From contig NW_024589872.1 in NCBI RefSeq assembly GCF_018446385.1, positions 62,001-126,000 on the forward strand: 64,000 nucleotides of DNA, given 5' to 3'. Positions 12,571-22,656 of the stretch are shown piece by piece. Each line of letters starts with the position of its first letter. Within the stretch, counting starts at the first letter, position 1. The notes beneath the pieces were generated by a model. It was not told the origin of the DNA. It did not search any database and worked only from the letters and a program-made list of their open reading frames with translations. Origin of the DNA: Zingiber officinale (lineage: Eukaryota > Streptophyta > Magnoliopsida > Zingiberales > Zingiberaceae). Position numbers and translations under genes: made by a program.

Positions 12571-13662
12571 GTTCCATCAAGAAGATACTTCATCGAACAC
12601 TACATTTCGTGAAGTGTAAGATCTTCCACTTGTTGGATCACAACATTTCCACTCCTTTCTTTGGCTATCATATCCCACAAAGAGACATCTAATAGCTTTC
12701 TTGTCAAACTTGGTTCGTAAGTGATCAAAAACAAATACATTACATACACAACCAAATACTCGAAAGTAGCTAACTGTACGTTTTATGTTCCATAATTTCT
12801 CAAAAGGTGAAATGAATTCTAACCTTGGTTGAGGAAGTTTGTTAATGACAAAAGCTGCAATCCTCATTGCTTTAGCCCAAAATCATCTAGGTACATTTTT
12901 GTCGTGCAACATACTCTGACCAATTTCTGCAAGATGTCGGTTCTTTTTTTCCGCTACACCATTCTGCTGTGGTGTGTTGGCACATATGTACTGATGGTAT
13001 ATTCGACTTTCTCTTAAGTATTGAGAGAACTCTCTTGAGCTATATTCTCCCCCGTTGTATGTGCGTAGACAACAAATCTTCGTTCCTAATTCTCCTTCGA
13101 CTGACTACTTGAACTCTTTAAACTTGGAAAATGTATCAGATTTTTCTTTCAAAAATAAGATCAAGACATACCTTGAGAAGTCATCAATGAATGTCACCAT
13201 GTATCGCATACCACCGATTGATGGTTGCTTAACGAGTTCAAATACATCAGAGTGGACTAACTCTAATGGTTCCTATGCTTTAAACTTTAACTCTTGATAT
13301 GGTAATTGGTGTGTTGTACCATATTGACATCTCACATATACCGTGTCTGTTCGTATGTCTAGTTGAGGAAGCTCCTTAAGCATCGACTTCTTCATCAGCA
13401 TGTTTAACTTGGAATAGTTAACATGACCTAATCTTATATGTCATATGTCTGATATTTCATTTTTCCTTATCTTGTTTATATATGCAGACTCTGCTGACAT
13501 CACGTATACCGACTCTAGTTGTTGACCTTCTATTGTCGGTGTTTCTGATATTTTGAGATTTTGATATACCTTTACATTTTGAGGATCAAATAGAACATAG
13601 TGACCTGATGATGTTAATTGAGCTACATATAATAAATTTTTCTTCATTCATGGGACATAATA
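12571..13662 (-). pseudogene. Copia gag-pre-integrase and integrase remnant
   Basis: Minus strand. The gag-pre-integrase part ([20 protein letters not shown]) starts at the junction with the inserted solo LTR. Integrase core sequence follows, with the conserved QNGVAE-type segment near 12930, and the C-terminal part (FGCVCNVFVFDHLRTKFDKK, RCLFVGYDSQRKEW) near 12600-12760. Stops and frameshifts are present. Confidence 0.82.
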
Positions 13663-13734
13663 GACGTTGATATGGGTTAGGTTTTGTGGGTCCCCGATAA
13701 GGAAAGGAAAGGAGGTAATAAAACCAAGGAGATA

Positions 13735-15800
13735 GGCTAATATCGGCCTGAATATACCTCCAAGGGAGGTAAGTCTATATCGACCGAAATATGCTTCCCA
13801 GGAGGAAGATCTATATACCTCAAAAGAGATAGGCTAATATCGGCCGGGATATACCTCAATAAGAGGTAAGTCTATATCGACCGAAATATGCTTCCCAGGA
13901 GGAAGATCTATATATCTTAAAGGAGAAAGGCTAATATCGGCCGGGACATACCTCAATAAGAGGTAAGTCTATATCGATCGAAATATGCTTCCCAGGAGAA
14001 AGATCTATGTACCTCAAAGGAGATAGGCTAATATCGGCCGGGACATACCTCAATAAGAGGTAAGTCTATATCGACCGAAATATGCTTCCTAGGAGGAAGA
14101 TCTATATGCCTCAAAGGAGAAAGGCTAATATCGGCCGGGACATACCTCAATAAGAGGTAAGTCTATATCGACCGAAATATGCTTCCCAGGAGGAAGATCT
14201 ATATACCTCAAAGGAGATAGGCTAATATCAGCCGGGACATACCTCAATAAGAGGTAAGTCTATATCGACCGAAATATGCTTCCCAGGAGAAAGATCTATA
14301 TAACTCAAAGGAGATAGACCAATATCGGCTGGGACATACCTCAATAAGAGGTAAGTCTATATCGACCGAAATATGCCCTAAAGGAGATAGGCTAATATCA
14401 GCCGGGACATACCTCAATAAGAGGTAAGTCTATATCGACCGAAATATGCTTCCCAGGAGGAAGATCTATATACCTCAAAGGAGATAGGCTAATATCAGCC
14501 GGGACATACCTCAATAAGAGGTAAGTCTATATCGACCGAAATATGCTTCCCAGGAGAAAGATCTATATACCTCAAAGGAGGTAGGCCAATATCGGCTGGG
14601 ACATACCTTAATAAGAGGTAAGTCTATATTGACCGAAATATGCCCTAAAGGAGATAGGCTAATATCGGCCGGGACATACCTCAATAAGAGGTAAGTCTAT
14701 ATCGACCGAAATATGCTTCCCAGGAGAAAGATCTATATACCTCAAAGGAGGTAGGCCAATATCGGCTGGGACATACCTCAATAAGAGGTAAGTCTATATC
14801 GACCGAAATATGCCCTAAAGGAGATAGGCTAATTGTTGGTGTTGCAAGGTTGCAAACATAGTCCCACATTGAAAACACATGGAAAAGATCATGGGTTTAT
14901 AAAGAGAAAGTTATCTCCATTGGTATGAGGCCTTTTGGGGAGAGCCCAAGAGCAAATCCATGAGGGCCTAGGCCTAAAGTGGACAATATCATGTTATTGT
15001 GGAGATATCTAAATTCTTTTCGATCCTACAATTGGTATCAGAGCCCGGACTGCCAGAAGGTTTAACCGCCGACTGTGCACAAGAGCTATGGTCTGATTGA
15101 GCCATGTGAGTACAATATTGATCTCGAACAAAGAAAGTGGGGGCTCCTATGTTCGGATCAAGATGATCAGACACCAGGTAGGAAGTCCTAGTTGCGGCTA
15201 GGCAAGGAAGTCCTAGTAGGTCGGGTGGACCGAGGGGCAGGAAGACCTGGTAGGTCGAGGATCGGACATGGGAAGTCTGTGGTCCTTTGTTTGGGGGGGG
15301 ATTGTTGGTGTTGCAAGGTTGCAAACATAGTCCCACATTGAAAACACATGGAAAAGATCATGGGTTTATAAAGAGAAAGATATCTCCATTGGTATGAGGC
15401 CTCTTGGGGAGAGCCCAAGAGCAAATCCATGAGGGTCTATGCCTAAAGTGGACAATATCATGCTATTGTGGAGATATCTAAATTATTTTCGATCCTACAC
15501 TAATATCGGCCGGGATATACCTCCAAGGAAGGTAAGTCTATATCGACCGAAATATGCTTCCCAGGAGGAAGATCTATATACCTCAAAGGAGGTAGGCCAA
15601 TATCGGCCGATACATACCTCAATAAGAGGTAAGTCTATATCGACCGAAATATCCTTCCCAGGAGGAAGATCTATATACTTCAGAGGAGATAGGCTAATAT
15701 CGACCGGGACATAAGAAGTAAGTCTATATCGACCGAAATATGCTTCCCAGGAGGAAGATCTATATACCTCAAAGGAGGTAGGCTAATATCGGCCGGGAGA
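13735..15800 (+). repeat. 97-98 bp tandem array inside the solo LTR
   Basis: About 14 copies, some shortened, of a unit with the landmarks GGCTAATATCGGCCGGGACA, CTCAATAAGAGGTAAG, TATATCGACCGAAATATGC and CCCAGGAGGAAGATCTATAT. The array is interrupted by the TRIM at 14834-15499, whose target site CTAAT is part of the unit. Some units lack the middle and jump from AAATATGC straight to CCTAAAGGAG. It lies upstream of the LTR TATA box, so it is an expanded U3 region. Confidence 0.93.
14834..15499 (+). mobile_element. TRIM (terminal-repeat retrotransposon in miniature)
   Basis: 666 bp. Two 197-bp LTRs (14834-15030 and 15303-15499) begin TGTTGGTG, end GATCCTACA and differ at six sites. The 5-bp duplication CTAAT sits at 14829-14833 and 15500-15504. 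The primer-binding site TGGTATCAGAGC (15033-15044) matches initiator-Met tRNA and starts two bases after the left LTR. A polypurine tract TTTGGGGGGGGA directly precedes the right LTR. The 272-bp interior has no meaningful ORF. Each LTR has a TATA-like GGGTTTATAAAG. It must be mobilised by another element's proteins. Confidence 0.94.
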
Positions 15801-16644
15801 TACTTCTGAAGCATGTAGAATAGTATCGATCGCGACACGTCCTAAGGTTAATATCAGCCAGGTCGACCAACACCTTGGAAAAATACCTGATAAAATATGG
15901 CCTATTGCTAGGTAGGATAGATAACATAAAATGGCGCGGACAGAAGTCTCATGAGGAAGAATAGAGATAAACATTTCAAATAGGTTAATTAATGATAATA
16001 TCTGCAATATGTGATCACATGACATGTGTTAAATATCTCGGCGGGAAATGTGCTTTTAGATTATTTTGCAGGTGCTAAACGACAAAGGAGGTACATCTGG
16101 GGTACAAGAAAGATTCCTTAAAAGTCATTTATTACAAGTACGCAGCTGACGTCATCTCATAACAAACTCTAACAAACCGGGGTCCACTTCATGACTACGG
16201 AGGTTATATGAAGTGGTATAAAAGGGGGAATCCTTTCCGTTGGCTAGGTAAGTTCACATCATTGCACACATTCATAACCCTAATTTCCAGCTACTGTTCA
16301 TCTTCTTCTTCCTTCTTCCACACCGAGAGAGATCACTGACTTGAGCGTCGGAGGGCCTAGCCAGGGATTCCCACCCCGGTCTTAGGTCACTGACGATAGC
16401 GTTGGTTGGTCTCTTGTGCGCAGGAAGTCTTGAAAGCTTCGGATCTGGATTTCTTCTCTTCAGATTTGGATTTCTTCTTCATCATTGGGTCTTCGTGCGA
16501 GGAGGACTTTCGGTGACTCTATTTCTCCCGATCCGCTTTGAGTTTCTCGGATCGGTATTCTGCGGACATTATTCTTCATCATCGTGGTGGGTTTCCTTCT
16601 TCCGGATCTCCGTCGTGTCCAGCTTCTCAGACAGGATCAGACGT

Positions 16645-17830
16645 CTTGAAGTGACACCTTGTTAGAATTATATCGAGGCGTAATTATTGTCTTACCAATG
16701 TGAGTTATTAGTAACCTTGAGTTGTTGGTTGTCACCACCATACGAGCTCCCTTGTATTCGGACAAATTTTGTAATTTTTTTTGTCACCTGTCATGTGATT
16801 TGAGCGGCCTAAATCTACGATCCAATCATCTTTGTAGTTAATCTTGTCTAGCATTATTGTGAAAGCTACTTCATTTTCCTCTACAGTGAACAAGGCTTTG
16901 ACATCCCAGTCATCTTCATTATTCTCCTTAGAATTAGAGGTAGCAGTATTACTCTGAACAAACTTTTTCGTGAACTAACAATCTTTTGCAATGTGGCCCA
17001 CCTTCCCACAGTTTTAACACTCGTCAATAAACTTTTTATTATTGACATGATTCTTTGGGGCTCTCCTTGGATGATGGACTCCATTTCCTTTATAACTCTT
17101 CACTTTATCACCATCATTTTTAGATCCATCACCAGTGTGACGCTTGAAGCTGCCCTTACTTTTATTGGTGTAGAGTGCTTCTTCCTTACTCTTTAGCGAG
17201 GCTTCTCTCATTTGCTTAGCCATAGCTTCTTGGCCTGCAAGTAATTTTTCAAACTCAAGAAGCGATGGTTGTGTTGGCCATCTTTGTATAGCAGCAACAA
17301 ATCCTCAATATTCTAGTTGTAAACTATGGATAATTATTTTCTTTATCCTGGTTTCCCCAATAGGAGTTGTTGGATATAATTCTGAAATTTTGTAACATAT
17401 CAACTTTACCTTGTGGAAGTATTGGACAATTATTTTGTCACGTTGTCTATTGCTAGTAGCTCATTCTCCGAGAGTTACAATCTTGCATCATTCTTCTTCG
17501 AAAAGAGTGTAGCAAAGGTATCCCATACTTCTTTTGGTGTTTTGGCATCTCATATGTGCTCCAACATTTTTTATTCAATTGTGATTTTTAAAGCAAACAT
17601 TGCTTTACCTGCTTTGATCCTCCATTTTCGCAAGATGCCATTAGCATCTTCTGTCGATTGCATGGCTTCACTACCATTAACAGCCTCCCAAAGATCTTGA
17701 CCTTGTAGGTAGGACTCCATACATGTCCACTTGTTGTAGTTTTTATGTTGTTGAGCTTCTTGACTCCTACTACTACTTGAAGGTCGCCCATCGTGTCAGA
17801 AAGATTAATTTTGATTATACCGAACAAGTT
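16645..17830 (-). pseudogene. Copia gag and protease remnant
   Basis: Minus strand. Gag begins near 17827 (NLSDTMGDLQVVVGVKKLNN) and runs to a CCHC zinc knuckle near 16975-17016, whose second position is a stop (TAA) inside C-x2-C-GKVGHIAKDC. The protease follows with [15 protein letters not shown], where the usual catalytic Asp-Ser-Gly reads Asp-Leu-Gly. Sequence then stays Copia-like to 16645, where the solo LTR cuts in. Stops and frameshifts make it inactive. Confidence 0.82.
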
Positions 17831-17906
17831 TGATTAACAATCTTGTACAATATAAACCTCCTCACGATTCAAGATAACTCCACTAAGAACAATCTATGAT
17901 CATTCT

Positions 17907-17918
17907 ACTATGATACCA
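17907..17918 (-). other. Copia primer-binding site
   Basis: Minus-strand TGGTATCATAGT lies two bases inside the right LTR. It resembles the complement of the initiator-Met tRNA 3' end (standard TGGTATCAGAGC), with substitutions in the last bases. Confidence 0.8.
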
Positions 17919-17920
17919 AT

Positions 17921-18325
17921 TGTTGAAAAAATTAGACTATAAATAAGTAAATAAATTACTTGTATTATATCTACACTTCAAAGACACTACAACACTTTTG
18001 AGGATCACTCACAATTTTAGAGAGAAATAGAAAAGGAAGATGAAGAACAACTTTCAATTTGAAGATTACACTTTTATTTTTCGTTGGATGATTGAACATG
18101 AATGCAGAGGGGAGTATTTATAGTACTCACCATGCAAGATACATAGTTATCAGAGAACTAAATTCTATCCACAAAGAAATTTTATCCCTATCTATTGGAT
18201 GAGAGAAATACTCCCAACCATACATTCTAATTTATATCTATTAAATTTTATCCTTTGAATGAGAAAATTACTCTCATCCATGTCTTTATTTTCATCTGTT
18301 AATGAGTTGGTATTGATCTTCAACA
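17921..18325 (-). repeat. Copia element 5' LTR
   Basis: 405 bp counterpart of 10331-10737. It ends in CAACA at 18325 and is followed by the target duplication AGAAT. Confidence 0.9.
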
Positions 18326-20386
18326 AGAATGGAACTGAGGGGTGACCTGACTCGGTTACTCTGATGCTAGTCAAACCTTCGGCGGGGGAAGAGGAGAAGA
18401 ACAATACTTATGTGAGCGATTGTGTACTTGGTACTTTGCTTATAGAAACAGACTCCTTTTATAGTACTTGATCCTGTCTAAAACTGTGAAGTGGGAAAGC
18501 TAGGAGGTGGCGGCTCAGCTGACCGGACGTGGACTTCTCTCCGCTCTACAAAACAAACGGCGTCAGTATCGGGCCAGGGAAGGGATCCCCGTGTTGGCCC
18601 TCCGATGCTCAAGTCAATCATCGGAAATTTGGAGAAGTAGAGCAACAGTAGAATTTAAGAGTAACACATATCTCCATCGGTGAAGGTGTTGGTTGGTCCT
18701 AGGAATATCGTATCGGTTCCCCTGTACAAAAATTTTGTACAAGTCCTGAACCTTTCCTAACAACCTATTGTGTTCTTTAGAAATTAAATTCAGAATCGCA
18801 AACGGAACTTAACATTATTGATTCCAAATTTAACTTATCTGTTCTTAGAGGTTTAGACTTGGATCGCAAACGATACTTAACATTATAGATCCAAAACCAC
18901 ATATGTTACAAATTTAATTAAATATTTATTTAGAAAATCGACACCCAGGTCAAACATGGCGAGGCACTTGGCCTTCTTGGGTATGGGAACATCCACCACT
19001 GCCTCGACAAAGCCTCTTAACGAAATTCAATATTTAATTTCCTTATATAACTCTAGGTTTAACCAAAAAGAACAATCGAATCACAAGATCAAAAAAATAA
19101 AAGAAACACAAATTCGAAACAAATCTGAACATCTAGAATCTCTAGCCTCTTGTGTTTGGAATTCATACAAAGAAAAACTAGTATGATGCGGAAAATAATT
19201 ACTAGTTATACCTTTCTTTGTATGCAACAACCTCTTGATCTTCTACCGTATTCCTCTTCTTATCTCGGACATCGTGTGGGTAACGATCTTCCAAGATGAG
19301 AACCACCCAAGCCCTTCTCCTTCCTTCTTCCAAGTTTCGGCCAAGCAAATTTCTCCAAGAGATAGCAAGTCTCGGCCACCACCATCAAGTTCCAAGGGAT
19401 GCTAGAAACAAAGCCTCCTTTTCCTCCTTCTTCTCCTAGCAAGATCCAGCCACCTTCCAAGCTCCAAGCGATGATGAGGTTCGGCCAAGGAGAAGAAAGA
19501 AAAAGGAAAAGGGAGAATAAGAGGGGCGGCCACATCAAGGAAGGGAGGAGAGGAATAGAAGAGAGTTAACTTTGTGAAGACACCCCCTCCCTCTCTTTTA
19601 TAATCTTTGGTCTTAGCAAATAAGGAAAGTTTTAATAAAAACTTCCTTATTTTCTTTGCCATGAAAAGGAAAATTTAATTGATAAAAAATAATTTCCTTT
19701 TCTTTTATTAAAGTGGTTGGCCACCTCTAATTCTCCAAGCAAGGAAAGTTTTAATTACAAGAATTAAAACTTCCTAATTTGTTTCTGAAAATTTTTAAAA
19801 TAAAAATTTCTCTATTAATTTTTCCCTTCATGGTTGGTTATAAAAGGAAATTTTATAAATTAAAATCTCTCTATTAAAACATGTGGATGATTTCCAAAAA
19901 GGAAAGTTATCTTTAAAATTAAAATCTTCCTCTCAATCTACAAATAAGTAAAGATATCAAATCTTTTCTTAATCTTTTGTAGAAACTATAATAGGAAAAA
20001 TTTAATTTTAAAGCTCCCTTTTAAAATCATGAACATGGTTTCATAAAAAGAAAGTTTTATCAAAAATTAAAATCTTCCTTTCAATCTACAAATAAGAAAA
20101 GATATCAAATCTTTTCTTAATCTTTTGTAGAAACTATAAAAGGACATTAATTTTAAGACAGTATTTAAGATTTTGTCTCAAATTCAACTAAATAAGACAC
20201 ATAATAAAGACGGTTAAAAATATAATTATATAAGACATTCAAATAAGACGGTAAAAAAGTATTTGTCTCAAATTATCTTTAATATGGTTCGTCGGAACGG
20301 TCACGATAATCGTTACAGACTCTACCATTCCAATATCTTTTCATGGAACGGTCACAACACGGATCGAATATATATATATATATATA

Positions 20387-21168
20387 TGATCCGGTGGTAA
20401 GAGACCGGGACCCCTAACGAGGGGTCAACGCCACGTGGAGGTCAAAATGCCAGATGGTCTGTCGAAGAAGGGTGAGCCGACCGGACTCATGAGAAAAGGG
20501 CAGGCCGATCGGTCTGCCAGTAAACATCTGATAGTAAAAGGCGCCCTGACAGGGATTGGGGTTCCGACGCTCAATGAAATAGTAAACAATGGCCGAGCGG
20601 AAGGCCTAAGAGAAGGTAGGACGTAATGGGCGCGCCGCCCGGCCGGCGCAGGGAATTAGGGCCGTCCGGACGGCGCTCTTCGTCTAGCCGGCCGGGCGGA
20701 TATCCTGGCCGGCGGTGGGTAAATAGGGACAGGAACATCTGCTGACAGCCGTCAAGTCATATGACTAGCCCATACTCCTAGATTGACAACAGGGTGTCCT
20801 GTTGTCCCATCGAAGGCGCGATGGGACTGTTGAACTATGGCGTCAGGTAAGCTTTCTGACAAACCCATACCGAGGTATGGGCTGCGGACACGTACGCGCC
20901 TCGGTGGGCGTGTAGAAGCTCTTTCACCGCTCTATATAAAGAGCCACAGACTTCGCCGGAGGTACGCAAGATACAAGCTTTGTAGCTACTGTTTCCACCA
21001 CTTGCTTACCTGACTTGAGCGTCGGAGGGTCGCCGCCGGGAACCCCTTCCCGGCCCGACTTCTGTGCAGGTTCGCCGGAGCTTCGTGAGACTAGCTGGAG
21101 ATCTACATCAGCAACCCGGAGAGCGCCACGTGCCCAGCGTTCGTTGATTCAGCGTTCGGACAGGATCA
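20387..21168 (+). repeat. Tat element 5' LTR
   Basis: 782 bp, TGATCCGGTGG to GGACAGGATCA. TATA box CTATATAAAG near 20932-20941. Contains the family motif GAGCGTCGGAGGGTC about 80 bp downstream of the TATA box. Twelve of the 15 differences from the 3' LTR are transitions. Confidence 0.95.
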
Positions 21169-21170
21169 AA

Positions 21171-21190
21171 TTGGCGCCGTCTGTGGGAAC
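21171..21190 (+). other. primer-binding site of the Tat element
   Basis: TTGGCGCCGTCTGTGGGAAC starts two bases after the 5' LTR. The TGGCGCC start is typical of primer-binding sites in Tat/Athila-type Gypsy elements. The priming tRNA is not determined here. Confidence 0.8.
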
Positions 21191-21213
21191 GCTCCTGCAT
21201 CCGAACGGGAACA

Positions 21214-22656
21214 ATGGACGAGGCTGGACGACAACACACGGTGACGCTTTCGAATGAGGAACTCGACGCTCTGATCGAGATAAGGGCCGCCAAGCTCGTG
21301 GAGCAAAAACAGAAAGCCACAACCGAGCGGCCGGAGCAGCAAGCAACATCAGCGTCGGGTGGTCGAGCGGAAGCACCACCAGCCACCGTTGCATTTCATC
21401 GAGCCCTATTCCACACCCTTGAAGCCGTACCAGCTCATAGAGATAGGGGATCCTCTTCGGATGAAATACCTAGACGGGATGACAGAAAGGGGAAAGCCCT
21501 CCGAGCGGACGCATCACCCGAGAGGATTAATCGCCAATTTTCAGAAGCTATTCTGCGAGATCCTCTGCCGAAGCACTATGTGCCTCCGATGATCGGCGAG
21601 TATAATGGGACAACCGACCCAGATGATCATCTGGGTAAGTTTGATAACACAGCTACGCTCCATCAATACACAGATGGAGTAAAATGCCGAGTTTTTCTTA
21701 CCACTCTCTCGGGATCGGCTCAACGGTGGTTTCGGAGGTTGCCGGACGGATCCATCACTAGCTTCAAGGAGTTCCAAACGGCCTTCCTCCACCATTTTGC
21801 GAGCAGTCGACGCTACCAGAAAACAAGCGTGAGCCTGTTTGCCATCAAGCAAGAAGCCCATGAATCACTCCGAGATTACATCCAGCGGTTCAACAAAGTG
21901 GCGATGGACATTCCAACGACCACCTCGGAAACCATGATGAATGCCTTCACACAAGGCCTAGTGGATGGGGATTTTTTTCGATCACTCATCCGAAAGCCGC
22001 CCCGAGACTATGATTATATGCTACACTGGGCGAACGAATACATCAACGTGGAAGAAGCGCAAGCAGCCAGGAAAAAAGAAACTCCAACCGAGCGGGCTCC
22101 CCCTGCCGAGCGGAAACAGCACGCCGCTCATCAGCCGCCTAGAGGACCGAGGGCCGAAACAATTCGATCCCCCCACGCCAGGTCCCATGTGCAAGAGGTA
22201 GCTGTCGCCCGGCCCAAGACAAAGAAGAGATGGACCCCGATGTTCTGCTCCTTCCACCGGACGGATACGCACAACACAAGGGATTGTCGAAGTCTTCCCT
22301 TCGTGACTCATCCTGTGCCCCGGAATGCCGGACGACGGTCTCCCTCAGTCGACAGGCGACAGAGAACTCATGAAGCCGATCGGACGCGAGCTGATAGGCC
22401 ACAACAACAACAGACTCCCGATCGGCATCGTTCTCCAAGGCGGGAGAATCGCCGAGCGTCCAGAGAACGGTCCCGACCGTCCGCTCGGGAAGAGGAAAAT
22501 AGAAGCAATACTTCCCGAGGCGAGATTAACGTTATTGTCGCGGGCGGAGGAGACTCCAACCGAGCTAGAAAGGTGAGCGTCCGGCAGATTCATGTAGCCG
22601 AGAACGAGCGGAAGGAACCGAAATTAGTTTCGGGCCCGGGACTTGGAAGGAGTTGA
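21214..22656 (+). CDS. gag: Tat-type Gypsy gag polyprotein
   Basis: Intact 480-residue reading frame. It is the structural Gag that packages element RNA into virus-like particles in the cytoplasm. The N-terminal third is low-complexity. Residues about 150-270 match the retrotransposon gag domain (PF03732), with RVFLTTLSGSAQRWFRRLPD, FKEFQTAFLHHFASS and SLRDYIQRFNKVAMDIP. A long Arg/Pro-rich basic region follows, with a variant zinc knuckle MFCSFHRTDTHNTRDCR near residues 344-360. The ATG at 21214 lies 24 bp after the primer-binding site. Protease sequence should follow directly but is shifted out of frame. Confidence 0.9.
   Translation: MDEAGRQHTVTLSNEELDALIEIRAAKLVEQKQKATTERPEQQATSASGGRAEAPPATVAFHRALFHTLEAVPAHRDRGSSSDEIPRRDDRKGKALRADASPERINRQFSEAILRDPLPKHYVPPMIGEYNGTTDPDDHLGKFDNTATLHQYTDGVKCRVFLTTLSGSAQRWFRRLPDGSITSFKEFQTAFLHHFASSRRYQKTSVSLFAIKQEAHESLRDYIQRFNKVAMDIPTTTSETMMNAFTQGLVDGDFFRSLIRKPPRDYDYMLHWANEYINVEEAQAARKKETPTERAPPAERKQHAAHQPPRGPRAETIRSPHARSHVQEVAVARPKTKKRWTPMFCSFHRTDTHNTRDCRSLPFVTHPVPRNAGRRSPSVDRRQRTHEADRTRADRPQQQQTPDRHRSPRRENRRASRERSRPSAREEENRSNTSRGEINVIVAGGGDSNRARKVSVRQIHVAENERKEPKLVSGPGLGRS

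Larger units (their letters stand above)
13668..16639 (+). mobile_element. solo LTR of a Tat-like Gypsy element, with internal tandem array
   Basis: Starts TGATATGG and ends GACAGGATCA. It is flanked by the 5-bp duplication GACGT (13663-13667 and 16640-16644), placed exactly where the Copia reading frame breaks between protease and gag-pre-integrase. Near its 3' end are a TATA box (GTATAAAAGG, about 16214) and the GAGCGTCGGAGGGCC motif shared with the other Tat-like LTRs in this window. Without the TRIM it is about 2.3 kb, three times the length of its relatives, because of a 97-98 bp tandem array. No internal region or second LTR is present, so it is a solo LTR. Confidence 0.9.
10331..18325 (-). 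mobile_element. Ty1/Copia LTR retrotransposon, decayed, nested
   Basis: A whole element on the minus strand. LTRs are 10331-10737 and 17921-18325 (TGTTGA...CAACA termini). It is flanked by the 5-bp duplication AGAAT (10326-10330 and 18326-18330). The primer-binding site lies just inside the right LTR (minus-strand TGGTATCATAGT, 17907-17918; one base pair pattern off the initiator-Met tRNA standard TGGTATCAGAGC). The polypurine tract TGAGAGGGAG lies just inside the left LTR (10738-10747). Gene order on the minus strand is gag, protease, integrase, RT and RNase H, as in Copia. Many stops and frameshifts make it inactive. A solo LTR (13668-16639) splits protease from the gag-pre-integrase domain. 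Confidence 0.93.

Noticed and set aside
13735-14830. Regular repeats that look CRISPR-like
   Set aside because: Units of 97-98 bp are repeated in full, without unique spacers, inside an LTR of a plant genome; same for the 64-bp array at 26262-27130.
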